This document shows positions 13,653 through 19,928 of a DNA stretch of 22,681 nucleotides, in pieces; position 1 is the stretch's first letter; each line of letters starts with the position of its first letter. This DNA comes from SFWF01 sp045537915 (GTDB lineage Bacteria; Bacillota; Clostridia; Oscillospirales; Acutalibacteraceae): contig JAZSQK010000024.1 of the NCBI GenBank assembly GCA_045537915.1, positions 1 through 22,681 on the forward strand, read 5' to 3'. A program made the translations under genes and the position numbers. Below the pieces are notes generated by a model, which saw only the letters and a list, made by a program, of their open reading frames with translations, searched no databases and had not been told where the DNA came from.

Positions 13653-14528
13653 TTACTTATACAGACCTTCTGCCGTCATTCTCGCTATCGCATCAACCAC
13701 ACCTTGCTTATCCTCACGGTAGGTAACTCCGTACCAACGGTCAGAGCTTGAAAGCACCTTTACCTTCTTTATTCCGTCTTTAACAAGGCGGTCAATCTCA
13801 AAGGGGATATAAAACTCGGCTTTGGGCTCGTTAATATGAGCGTCCAGGAACTTTTTAAAATCCTCCTCAAGATAACCGAATATGTCGGGCCTGAGTCCCC
13901 AGAGATTCATTGAAACAAGTCCCTCGGGATCAAGTTCTCCTGCATATTCTCCGTTATCATCGTAGTACTTGTTATCCTTGATCTTTGTGTACTCGCAGAC
14001 ATCTGTGAGATATCCGTCCTTTACCGAGCAGATTCCACGGGATACCGTTCCGTTTTCGGTCAGTGTATTTTTAAGCTTGAAGCCAACCATACAGTAGTCG
14101 TCTGTCGGACGCTTAAGCTCTTCATAAACGCTTTTGAAACAGCTCTTTCCGTAGTAATCGTCGGCGTTTATAACAACGAACGGTTCCTTTACGGTATCCT
14201 TACAGCAAAGAATTGCGTGACCTGTGCCCCAGGGCTTTACACGCTCCTCGGGACAGGAATATCCATTGGGGAGCTTGTCGGTTTCCTGGAAAATATACTC
14301 GACCTTTACGGTTTTTTCTATTCTTTTTCCAACCAGTTCCTTAAAATCCTTTTCAATAGCCTTCTTTATTATAAAGACAACCTTATCGAAACCTGCTTCA
14401 ACTGCATCATAAACTGAATAGTCAACTATAGCCTGACCGTCTTTTCCTACGGGCTCGGCTTGTTTAAGTCCTCCGAAACGGCTTCCCATTCCTGCAGCCA
14501 TAATGACCAATGTTGCGTGGAAATCCAT
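13653..14528 (-). CDS. Sugar-1-phosphate nucleotidyltransferase
   Basis: NTP-transferase-fold protein of 291 residues, expected to couple a sugar-1-phosphate to UTP or another NTP with release of pyrophosphate. It has the N-terminal nucleotide loop MAAGMGSRFGGLKQ (10-23), GTGHAI (101-106) and the metal-binding aspartates in VVINADDYYG (118-127). NLWGLRPDIF and a C-terminal WYGVTYREDK follow. A GGGAGGT site precedes the ATG. It lies 50 bp downstream of an anomeric-type sugar kinase on the same strand and is probably cotranscribed, so the kinase product is its likely substrate. The substrate (GalNAc-1-P, GlcNAc-1-P or another sugar) cannot be read from sequence. Confidence 0.88.
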   Translation of the reverse strand: MDFHATLVIMAAGMGSRFGGLKQAEPVGKDGQAIVDYSVYDAVEAGFDKVVFIIKKAIEKDFKELVGKRIEKTVKVEYIFQETDKLPNGYSCPEERVKPWGTGHAILCCKDTVKEPFVVINADDYYGKSCFKSVYEELKRPTDDYCMVGFKLKNTLTENGTVSRGICSVKDGYLTDVCEYTKIKDNKYYDDNGEYAGELDPEGLVSMNLWGLRPDIFGYLEEDFKKFLDAHINEPKAEFYIPFEIDRLVKDGIKKVKVLSSSDRWYGVTYREDKQGVVDAIARMTAEGLYK

Positions 14529-14548
14529 AATATACCTCCCAAACTAAT

Positions 14549-14571
14549 AAGGGCTCAACAAAGAAGCCCTT
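14549..14571 (-). other. Intercistronic hairpin in the kinase-nucleotidyltransferase operon
   Basis: AAGGGCT (14549-14555) pairs with AGCCCTT (14565-14571), perfect 7 bp. On the minus strand it is followed by ATTAGTTT rather than a full T-run, so it may be a weak attenuator or an RNA-processing or stability element between the two genes. Confidence 0.5.
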
Positions 14572-14578
14572 ATATATG

Positions 14579-15658
14579 TTACTTTATATATTCTCTTACA
14601 ATCTGTTTCATATCATTCCATTTGTCTTCCATATCCGCAACCAGTTTCAATTGGGTACGGCAACGGTCAAGATTCTGGCCTTCATATGAGGTTTTGAAAT
14701 ATGTATCGCCTAAAATGTAGTCGGCAAGGAAACGCATGCCACATTCAATGGTCATCATTTTTGCACCTTCTGGCAAAAGCTCAATTTCGGTATCTGACAG
14801 AAGCCCGTCACAACCCTTTAAGAAACCGTCGGCATATGCCTTGAACATTGAAAGGCTTAATGTAACCTTGGATAAATCCTTTTCATCCTCTGTTGCGGTA
14901 GATGCGCCGAAACGGATAGCGTCTCCGAAATCGTTAACCGAGAAGCCCGGCATAATGGTATCAAGATCGATAACACAAAGGGCCTTGCGGGTTACAGCGT
15001 CGAGCATTACATTGTTGGATTTAGTATCGTTGTGGGTAACTCGAAGAGGAAGCTTACCGGCATTATAATTTTCGTACAACACACCGTAAAAGTCCTCTCT
15101 CGCCTTGATAAACTCTATTTCATCACGGACGTTTTTGGCTCTTCCGAGAGGATCTGCCTCAACTGCCGCCAGAAAATCCTTAAAACGCTTTGGCGTATTG
15201 TGGAAATCGGGTATAGTTTCATAAAGCTTATCGGCGGGAAAGTCGCTTAAATTTTTCTGAAATTCTCCGAAGGCGAAGCCACATTCGTAGAAATCCTTTT
15301 CAGAGTCGGGAAAATCCAGACAAATAGCTTCGACGAACCTGTACAGACGCCAAACCTTGCCATAACGGTCGGGATGATAATACCTGCCGCTTTTGGTGCA
15401 AATAAACTTTAAAATTTTACGGTCATCACTAACACGGGTTTTCAGATGTTCACTGACCATTCTTATGTTGTCCATTATCTGCTCAGGATTTTTGAAAACA
15501 TTTGTGTTAATGGTTTGAATTATGTATTTTTCCACACAACCATTTGCGGTTGACGAAAACATATAGGTATCGTTTATATGGCCGCCGCCAAAGGGAACGC
15601 AAGAATCAGGGTCGGCGCAGATGTCAAAATGGCCGACTGCCCTCAAAACCTTTTCCAA
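14579..15658 (-). CDS. Aminoglycoside phosphotransferase-fold sugar kinase, NahK-like
   Basis: Phosphotransferase-family kinase of 359 residues. FGGGHINDTY lies near the N-terminus. The catalytic loop THNDTKSNN (208-216) gives HxDxxxxN with His209, Asp211 and Asn216, and IDLDT (230-234) gives the metal-binding Asp. These features and its pairing with a nucleotidyltransferase match the N-acetylhexosamine 1-kinase (NahK/LnpB) group, which phosphorylates GlcNAc/GalNAc at the anomeric position. Specificity is inferred. An ATG 36 nt upstream (15694) is in frame, but AGAGGCG lies just before TTG 15658, which is chosen. It has its own promoter and is first in an operon with the nucleotidyltransferase. 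Confidence 0.85.
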   Translation of the reverse strand: MEKVLRAVGHFDICADPDSCVPFGGGHINDTYMFSSTANGCVEKYIIQTINTNVFKNPEQIMDNIRMVSEHLKTRVSDDRKILKFICTKSGRYYHPDRYGKVWRLYRFVEAICLDFPDSEKDFYECGFAFGEFQKNLSDFPADKLYETIPDFHNTPKRFKDFLAAVEADPLGRAKNVRDEIEFIKAREDFYGVLYENYNAGKLPLRVTHNDTKSNNVMLDAVTRKALCVIDLDTIMPGFSVNDFGDAIRFGASTATEDEKDLSKVTLSLSMFKAYADGFLKGCDGLLSDTEIELLPEGAKMMTIECGMRFLADYILGDTYFKTSYEGQNLDRCRTQLKLVADMEDKWNDMKQIVREYIK

Positions 15659-15710
15659 AAAATCGCCTCTTTTCCTAAAGTAACGACGGTGCAATATGGT
15701 AATTTACATT

Positions 15711-15739
15711 ATTATATCGTATGTCTGGCAAAAAATCAA
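15711..15739 (-). promoter_or_regulatory. Putative sigma-A promoter of the kinase operon (minus strand)
   Basis: Read on the minus strand: TTGATT (15739-15734), a 17-bp spacer and TATAAT (15716-15711). It lies between the AraC stop and the kinase start. Confidence 0.7.
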
Positions 15740-15747
15740 CCAAATGT

Positions 15748-16596
15748 TTATCTTTGAGATGTAAGTGTGTTTTTTGCTATATATTCTTTTGGGGTGAGGC
15801 CTGTCTCTTTTTTGAAGACCGAGTGAAAATAACTGGGGCTTGAAAAGCCGAGATCATCACTGATTTTAACTATTGTCTCACCCTCTAAAAGCAGTTGCAT
15901 TGCCCGTCTTATCTTTATTGATGTGAAATACCTCATAATGCCAATATCGGAGTACATATGGAAGATTCTCTTAAGATTGCTTGGGCTGAAATTACATAGC
16001 TCAGCAATATCGTTCACGGTAAGAGATTCGTTGCAATGACTGTTTAAAACACTTACAATATATTCATACTGTTCTTCGGTACGGTCCTTTATAACGCTGT
16101 CTTGCTGCTCCTGCCCGTATAGCGCAAAAAGAAAGACTTCAAACTCAACCCCCGCCTTGTTTGAAATATAGGAAAACTGCTTTTGGTCATAGTCCAGAAA
16201 ATTAGCGGCAGAGATAACCTCGGCCAGTTGCTTTACCAGTGCCTCAAGTTGCTTTGCCATATCGGGACCAAGGGAAAAAACCTTTCCCTCGAAAAACTGC
16301 ATACCTTCGCCCTCTGCCTCAAAGGAAATATTACATATATGTGGATGGGAACCATCATCAGACCAGATCCTATGGAATTCCATTGGCTTATGAAAAGCGA
16401 GTTGTCCTGCCGAGAGGGAGAACACCTTTTCGTCTGCGGTACACATAACGCTTCCCGAAACAACGTATACAATTTCCCAAAAATCGTGCATTTCTCCCGA
16501 AAAATAAAAGTCTTGTTCTCGCTTTGAAGAAAGGGAAGAAATCAGAGATTTAACTCTTAAAATACGCTGAATAGGGGTAAATTTTCTTATTTTCAT
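15748..16596 (-). CDS. AraC-family transcriptional regulator
   Basis: 282 residues. The N-terminal cupin-type sensor domain (about 25-150) has MHDFWEIVYVVSGS and the AGQLAFHKPMEFH pattern typical of sugar-responsive AraC proteins. The C-terminal double helix-turn-helix domain (about 178-278) has VNDIAELCNFSPSNLKRIF and the second HTH signature ISDDLGFSSPSYFHSVFKKE followed by TGLTPKEY. A frame-open TTG overlaps the GAGGTG site, so ATG at 16596 is the start. It lies between two gene groups and diverges from the GH109-like pair. It probably controls that pair and possibly the kinase operon in response to an amino sugar; the ligand is inference. Confidence 0.92.
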   Translation of the reverse strand: MKIRKFTPIQRILRVKSLISSLSSKREQDFYFSGEMHDFWEIVYVVSGSVMCTADEKVFSLSAGQLAFHKPMEFHRIWSDDGSHPHICNISFEAEGEGMQFFEGKVFSLGPDMAKQLEALVKQLAEVISAANFLDYDQKQFSYISNKAGVEFEVFLFALYGQEQQDSVIKDRTEEQYEYIVSVLNSHCNESLTVNDIAELCNFSPSNLKRIFHMYSDIGIMRYFTSIKIRRAMQLLLEGETIVKISDDLGFSSPSYFHSVFKKETGLTPKEYIAKNTLTSQR

Positions 16597-16633
16597 ATAG
16601 CACCTCAAAAAGATGTCTGATTTTGATATAAAA

Positions 16634-16660
16634 TTGGCTTATTTCATATTACATTATAAT
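16634..16660 (+). promoter_or_regulatory. Weak candidate promoter of the GH109-like operon
   Basis: TATAAT at 16655-16660 with TTGGCT at 16634-16639 and a short 15-bp spacer. The suboptimal spacing fits a promoter that needs an activator. Its -10 box overlaps the oppositely oriented araC -10 box. Confidence 0.4.
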
Positions 16661-16681
16661 ATCGGATATGTTATATTTCAA
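16653..16681 (-). promoter_or_regulatory. Putative sigma-A promoter of the araC gene
   Basis: Minus strand: TTGAAA (16681-16676), a 17-bp spacer and TATAAT (16658-16653). It is a near-consensus promoter about 57 bp before the AraC start, overlapping the divergent plus-strand -10 box. Confidence 0.6.
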
Positions 16682-16708
16682 GCAGAAGATGATGTAGGAG
16701 GGAATTTT

Positions 16709-17935
16709 ATGAGCCAAAAACTTAAAATAGGCATTATAGGTCTCGGCGGGAGAGGTTACGGCCTTTTAAGGCTTGAGCTTATAAATATGACCGATAAGAT
16801 AGATATAGTCGCAGTCTGTGATAACTATGATGACCGCAATGAACAGGCAGCAAAGCTTGTTTTCGAAAAGACAGGGAACCGTCCGGCAAAGACTACAGAC
16901 TATAATGAGCTTCTCAATATGGACATTGATGCGGTAATCGTTATGTGCGCTTGGGAGGATCATATAAATATAGCCTGTGCAGCGATGGAAAAGGGAATAT
17001 ATGTAGGTCTTGAGGTGGGCGGAGCATACTCAATAGAAGACTGTTGGAGGCTGGTCCGTACATATGAGAGAACAAAGACTCCTTGCATGATGCTCGAAAA
17101 CGCATGTTATGGTAAGCGTGAAATGATGTTTTACCACATGGCGAGGCTCGGGCTGTTCGGAGAAGTGGTTCACTGTGTCGGAAGCTATTCGCACGACCTT
17201 CGCAGTGAAATATCACACGGAATTGAAAACAGACATTATCGACTCAGAAACTACATTAACCGTTGTTGTGACAACTATCCTACGCATGAATTGGTTCCAC
17301 TCGGCAAGGTGCTTAAGGTTAATAACGGAAACCGCATAGTATCTCTCTGTTCTATGGCTTCGTCATCAAAAGGACTTCATGAGTATATTGTTAAGGAGTT
17401 CGGCGCCGACCACGAGTACAGTAAGCTTAGGTTTAAACAGGCTGATGTTGTTTCTACAATAATAAAATGTGCAAACGGGGAAACAATGTCTATTACCCTT
17501 GATACCACCCTTCCTCGCTCATATAGCCGTACAATGACAGTAAGAGGAACAAAGGGCTCTTATTTTGAGGAGACAGACTCCTTCTTCTTCGATGGTGAGC
17601 ATAAGGGTTATGAGGGCAAGGATAAGCGTAGAGAGCTTTGGGGAAATGCTGATAGCTATGAAGAAAAGTATCTTCATCCTCTCTGGCAAAACTACGACGG
17701 CTCGGGTACACATGGCGGTATGGATTATCTTGTCCTCAGTGCGTTTATAGAGTGCGCTCTTGAAAACAGAGAGCCGCCTATAGATGTTTACGATACTGCG
17801 ACCTATATGGCGATAACCGCTCTTACCGAAGAATCTATAGCGCTGGGCGGAGCAGCGGTTGCAGTGCCGGATTTTACCAACGGTCGTTGGCTGGGTAGAA
17901 ATAAGAAAAATGAGTCTAAATATGACTTATGGTAA
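16709..17935 (+). CDS. Gfo/Idh/MocA-fold protein, GH109-like (copy A)
   Basis: 408 residues. The N-terminal Rossmann domain has GLGGRGYG (11-18) and is followed by VAVCDNYDD. Landmarks in order match the pattern I recall for GH109 NAD-dependent alpha-N-acetylgalactosaminidases: AWEDH, YVGLEVGGAYSIEDCW, MMLENACYG, SYSHDLR (159-165), YPTH (190-193), GLHEYIV, GGMDYLVLSAFIE, PIDVYDTATY and a C-terminal VPDFTNGRW. The Tyr and His of YPTH correspond to sugar-contacting residues in the characterised family (recollection). There is no signal peptide, so it would act in the cytoplasm. AGGAGGGA (16696-16703) fixes ATG 16709 against an upstream in-frame ATG at 16613. Other Gfo/Idh oxidoreductase activities remain possible. 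It is first of a tandem pair. Confidence 0.88.
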   Translation: MSQKLKIGIIGLGGRGYGLLRLELINMTDKIDIVAVCDNYDDRNEQAAKLVFEKTGNRPAKTTDYNELLNMDIDAVIVMCAWEDHINIACAAMEKGIYVGLEVGGAYSIEDCWRLVRTYERTKTPCMMLENACYGKREMMFYHMARLGLFGEVVHCVGSYSHDLRSEISHGIENRHYRLRNYINRCCDNYPTHELVPLGKVLKVNNGNRIVSLCSMASSSKGLHEYIVKEFGADHEYSKLRFKQADVVSTIIKCANGETMSITLDTTLPRSYSRTMTVRGTKGSYFEETDSFFFDGEHKGYEGKDKRRELWGNADSYEEKYLHPLWQNYDGSGTHGGMDYLVLSAFIECALENREPPIDVYDTATYMAITALTEESIALGGAAVAVPDFTNGRWLGRNKKNESKYDLW

Positions 17936-17950
17936 AAAGGAGAAAATATT

Positions 17951-19171
17951 ATGAACGAAACATTAAAATTGGGAGTTGTCGGTCTTGGAGGCAGAGGCTA
18001 CGGAATCATAAGTCTTGAGCTTATGAGAATGACCGAAAAGATCGAGGTTGTTGCAGTTTGCGATGTCTATGAAGACAGAAATGAAAGGGCAGCCAAGCTT
18101 ATTTTTGAGAAAACAGGAAAGCGTCCCGCTACAACAACAGACTATAACGAGCTGCTGGATATGGATATTGAGGCAGTATACATTGCTTGCGCTTGGGAGG
18201 ATCATATAAATGTTGCCTGTGCCGCTATGGAAAAGGGCATTTATGTAGGTCTTGAAGTTGGCGGAGCATACTCAATTGAAGACTGTTGGCGTCTTGTTCG
18301 TACATATGAGAGAACCAAGGTTCCATGTATGATGCTTGAGAATTGCTGCTACGGCAAGGCTGAGCTTATGACTAAATATATGGCTGAAAAGGGATTCTTT
18401 GGAGAGGTTGTACATTGCGAGGGCAGTTATTCGCATGACCTTAGAAGCGAGGTCGCTACCGGAAAGGAAAAAAGACATTACCGTCTGCGCAATTATATAA
18501 GCCGCAACTGTGACAACTATCCCACCCACGCTCTTGTTCCGCTTGGAAAGATTCTTAAAATAAATGACGGAAACAGAATAGTTTCTCTTACATCAACAGC
18601 TTCCTGCGCAAAGGGACTTCATGAGTATATTGTAAATAAGTACGAGCCTGACCACGAGCTTTATAATCAGGAGTTCAAACAGGCAGATGTTGTAACAACG
18701 GTTATTAAGTGTGCCCACGGAGAAACAATAACCTTAAGACTTGATACAACCCTGCCCAGAGCCTATAGCAGAAATTACACCGTCCACGGCACAAAGGGTG
18801 CCTATTTTGAGGATACCAATTCAATATTTGAAGACGGTAAACACAACAACGCCGAATGGAACGGCAGAATACTCTGGGACAACGCAAAGGAGTATGAAGA
18901 AGAGTATCTCCATCCGCTTTGGAGAGGCTATGATGCTTCGGGCGGACACGGCGGAATGGACTATCTTGTATTCAGTGCATTTGCTGAATATGCTAAGAAA
19001 TTTGCAGAGCCGCCTATTGACGTCTACGACACCGCAACCTATATGGCTGTGTCTGCGCTCAGCGAGGAGTCAATTGCAAAGGGAAGCGCTCCCGTTGTAA
19101 TGCCCGATTTTACAACAGGTCGTTGGTACAACAGAAATAAAGAGCCCGACGATAGCAAATACGCACTGTAA
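17951..19171 (+). CDS. Gfo/Idh/MocA-fold protein, GH109-like (copy B)
   Basis: 406 residues, collinear paralogue of copy A. GLGGRGYG is again at 11-18, VVAVCDVYEDRNERAA follows, and YVGLEVGGAYSIEDCWRLV is shared exactly. MMLENCCYG, SYSHDLR, YPTH (190-193), GGMDYLVFSAFAE, PIDVYDTATY and MPDFTTGRW are also conserved. It starts 15 bp after copy A with AAAGGAG 8 nt before the ATG, so the two form an operon. Differences lie mainly in the 165-180 loop and the 295-320 loop near the C-terminus, which could separate linkage or substrate preference. No signal peptide. Codon choices differ at many identical residues, so the duplication is not recent. The GH109 assignment rests on motif order, and activity is unproven. 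Confidence 0.88.
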   Translation: MNETLKLGVVGLGGRGYGIISLELMRMTEKIEVVAVCDVYEDRNERAAKLIFEKTGKRPATTTDYNELLDMDIEAVYIACAWEDHINVACAAMEKGIYVGLEVGGAYSIEDCWRLVRTYERTKVPCMMLENCCYGKAELMTKYMAEKGFFGEVVHCEGSYSHDLRSEVATGKEKRHYRLRNYISRNCDNYPTHALVPLGKILKINDGNRIVSLTSTASCAKGLHEYIVNKYEPDHELYNQEFKQADVVTTVIKCAHGETITLRLDTTLPRAYSRNYTVHGTKGAYFEDTNSIFEDGKHNNAEWNGRILWDNAKEYEEEYLHPLWRGYDASGGHGGMDYLVFSAFAEYAKKFAEPPIDVYDTATYMAVSALSEESIAKGSAPVVMPDFTTGRWYNRNKEPDDSKYAL

Positions 19172-19176
19172 GCTTT

Positions 19177-19205
19177 ATGGCAGGTCGAAAGACCTGCCAT
19201 TTTTG
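19177..19205 (+). terminator. Intrinsic terminator of the GH109-like operon
   Basis: The stem ATGGCAGGTC/GACCTGCCAT (19177-19186, 19191-19200) has a GAAA tetraloop and is followed by a T-run, 6 bp after the stop. Confidence 0.92.
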
Positions 19206-19210
19206 CATCA

Positions 19211-19247
19211 AAAAAACTGACCGAACAGGTTGTGTTCGGTCAGTTTT
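19211..19247 (-). terminator. Intrinsic terminator of the XRE regulator (minus strand)
   Basis: A perfect 15-bp stem (19213-19227 with 19233-19247) around a 5-nt loop, followed on the minus strand by a run of T. The regulator's stop codon (19242-19240) lies inside the upstream arm, so coding end and terminator overlap. Confidence 0.9.
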
Positions 19248-19470
19248 CATTATTTTCATTGGGATGGGGCAGGTCTTTTGACAGCCCTAAAATATAGTTT
19301 GCTGAAACCTTGTAAAGAGAACAGAGCGCCGCCAGTGTTTCGGGGTCGGGTTTGTTCTTCTCGTTTTCGTATCGTGAAATAGTGGCGTGGGTCGTGTTCA
19401 TTCTATCCGCAACCTGCTGTAATGTCAATTTAGCTCTGTTTCTGGATAAACGCAGTCTGTTTCCATACAT
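19240..19470 (-). CDS. Short XRE-family helix-turn-helix regulator
   Basis: 76 residues, a single Cro/CI-type DNA-binding domain with nothing else: LRLSRNRAKLTLQQVADRMN, then recognition helix TTHATISRYENEKNKPD, then ALCSLYKVSANYILGLS. A short charged tail ends in NENNEN. The frame is open farther upstream, but AAAGGAGTGG directly before the ATG at 19470 fixes the start. It diverges from the DUF6809-like gene. Three TGTAC-N7-GTACA-type dyads lie in the intergenic region, one over the regulator's own TAAAAT -10-like box, so it is probably a self-repressing regulator that also controls the divergent gene. Confidence 0.9.
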   Translation of the reverse strand: MYGNRLRLSRNRAKLTLQQVADRMNTTHATISRYENEKNKPDPETLAALCSLYKVSANYILGLSKDLPHPNENNEN

Positions 19471-19484
19471 AAAACCACTCCTTT

Positions 19485-19501
19485 TGTACCATTTTAGCAC
19501 A
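19485..19501. promoter_or_regulatory. Candidate XRE operator 1
   Basis: TGTACCATTTTAGCACA: TGTAC-N7-GCACA, one mismatch from a perfect dyad. It covers TAAAAT on the minus strand (extended -10, TGCTAAAAT) just upstream of the regulator's ribosome binding site. Confidence 0.5.
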
Positions 19502-19517
19502 TTTCGTTTAATAAATT

Positions 19518-19534
19518 TGTACATATTCAGTACA
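19518..19534. promoter_or_regulatory. Candidate XRE operator 2
   Basis: TGTACATATTCAGTACA, a perfect TGTAC-N7-GTACA dyad, in the middle of the divergent region. Confidence 0.65.
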
Positions 19535-19543
19535 TTTGCATAT

Positions 19544-19560
19544 TGTACGCATTATGTACA
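19544..19560. promoter_or_regulatory. Candidate XRE operator 3
   Basis: TGTACGCATTATGTACA, a perfect TGTAC-N7-GTACA dyad with the same spacing as operator 2, centred 26 bp from it and about 30 bp before the plus-strand gene. Confidence 0.65.
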
Positions 19561-19589
19561 TTTGTTACAATTATCCCGAGGTGATGAAA

Positions 19590-19862
19590 ATGAAAGAAAT
19601 AATAAGAGATTTATGGTACGGCAATCTTTCTCCCTTTGAAAACTGTGAAAAGGGCAGGGAAGACCTTAAAAAGCTTGTAGAGCTGATAGCGAGAAATGAG
19701 GAAAATCTCTATTCTGGACTTATGAAAGGGGAGAAGGAGCTTTTTCTAAAATACAGAGACTGTGTTGAAGAATATAATTCCAAAATACAGGAAAATGCCT
19801 TTTTCGAGGGGTTGACACTGGGGATAAAAATAATGACCTCTGTACTGGGTAATAATCAATAA
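19590..19862 (+). CDS. Small alpha-helical protein, DUF6809-like
   Basis: 90 residues, cytoplasmic, predicted all-helical, rich in Glu/Lys. The opening MKEIIRDLWYGNLSPFE, the middle ELIARNEENLYSGLMKGEKE, and the closing FFEGLTLGIKIMTSVL agree with a small clostridial family that I recall as DUF6809, of unknown function and often found near phage-type regulators. A GAGGTG site (19578-19583) supports the ATG at 19590 rather than 19584. It is transcribed away from the XRE regulator across shared operators, so it is likely the regulator's target. glyA follows 66 bp later, and no terminator was seen between them. Confidence 0.8.
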   Translation: MKEIIRDLWYGNLSPFENCEKGREDLKKLVELIARNEENLYSGLMKGEKELFLKYRDCVEEYNSKIQENAFFEGLTLGIKIMTSVLGNNQ

Positions 19863-19880
19863 TTATACTTGCTTTTAAAT

Positions 19881-19899
19881 TAAGTTTATAGTAAACTTA
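19881..19899. promoter_or_regulatory. Dyad upstream of glyA
   Basis: TAAGTTTA (19881-19888), TAG, TAAACTTA (19892-19899): a perfect 8-bp inverted repeat 29 bp before the glyA start. A weak TTGCTT-N17-TAAACT promoter (19869-19897) overlaps it, so it may be an operator. No T-box or other leader was recognised. Confidence 0.4.
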
Positions 19900-19928
19900 T
19901 TACATATATGTTTTTGGAGGTTACAGGA

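Noticed and set aside
14217..14417. Plus-strand frames opposite the nucleotidyltransferase
   Set aside because: They are antisense shadows; the minus-strand protein has full family motifs over the same bases.
16613..16708. N-terminal extension of GH109-like copy A
   Set aside because: It contains the divergent promoters and lacks a ribosome binding site. The ATG at 16709 has AGGAGGGA and gives the same N-terminus as copy B.
19863..19928. T-box or SAM/glycine riboswitch before glyA
   Set aside because: The gap is only 66 bp and contains a simple dyad. No T-box sequence, glycine aptamer or terminator is present.
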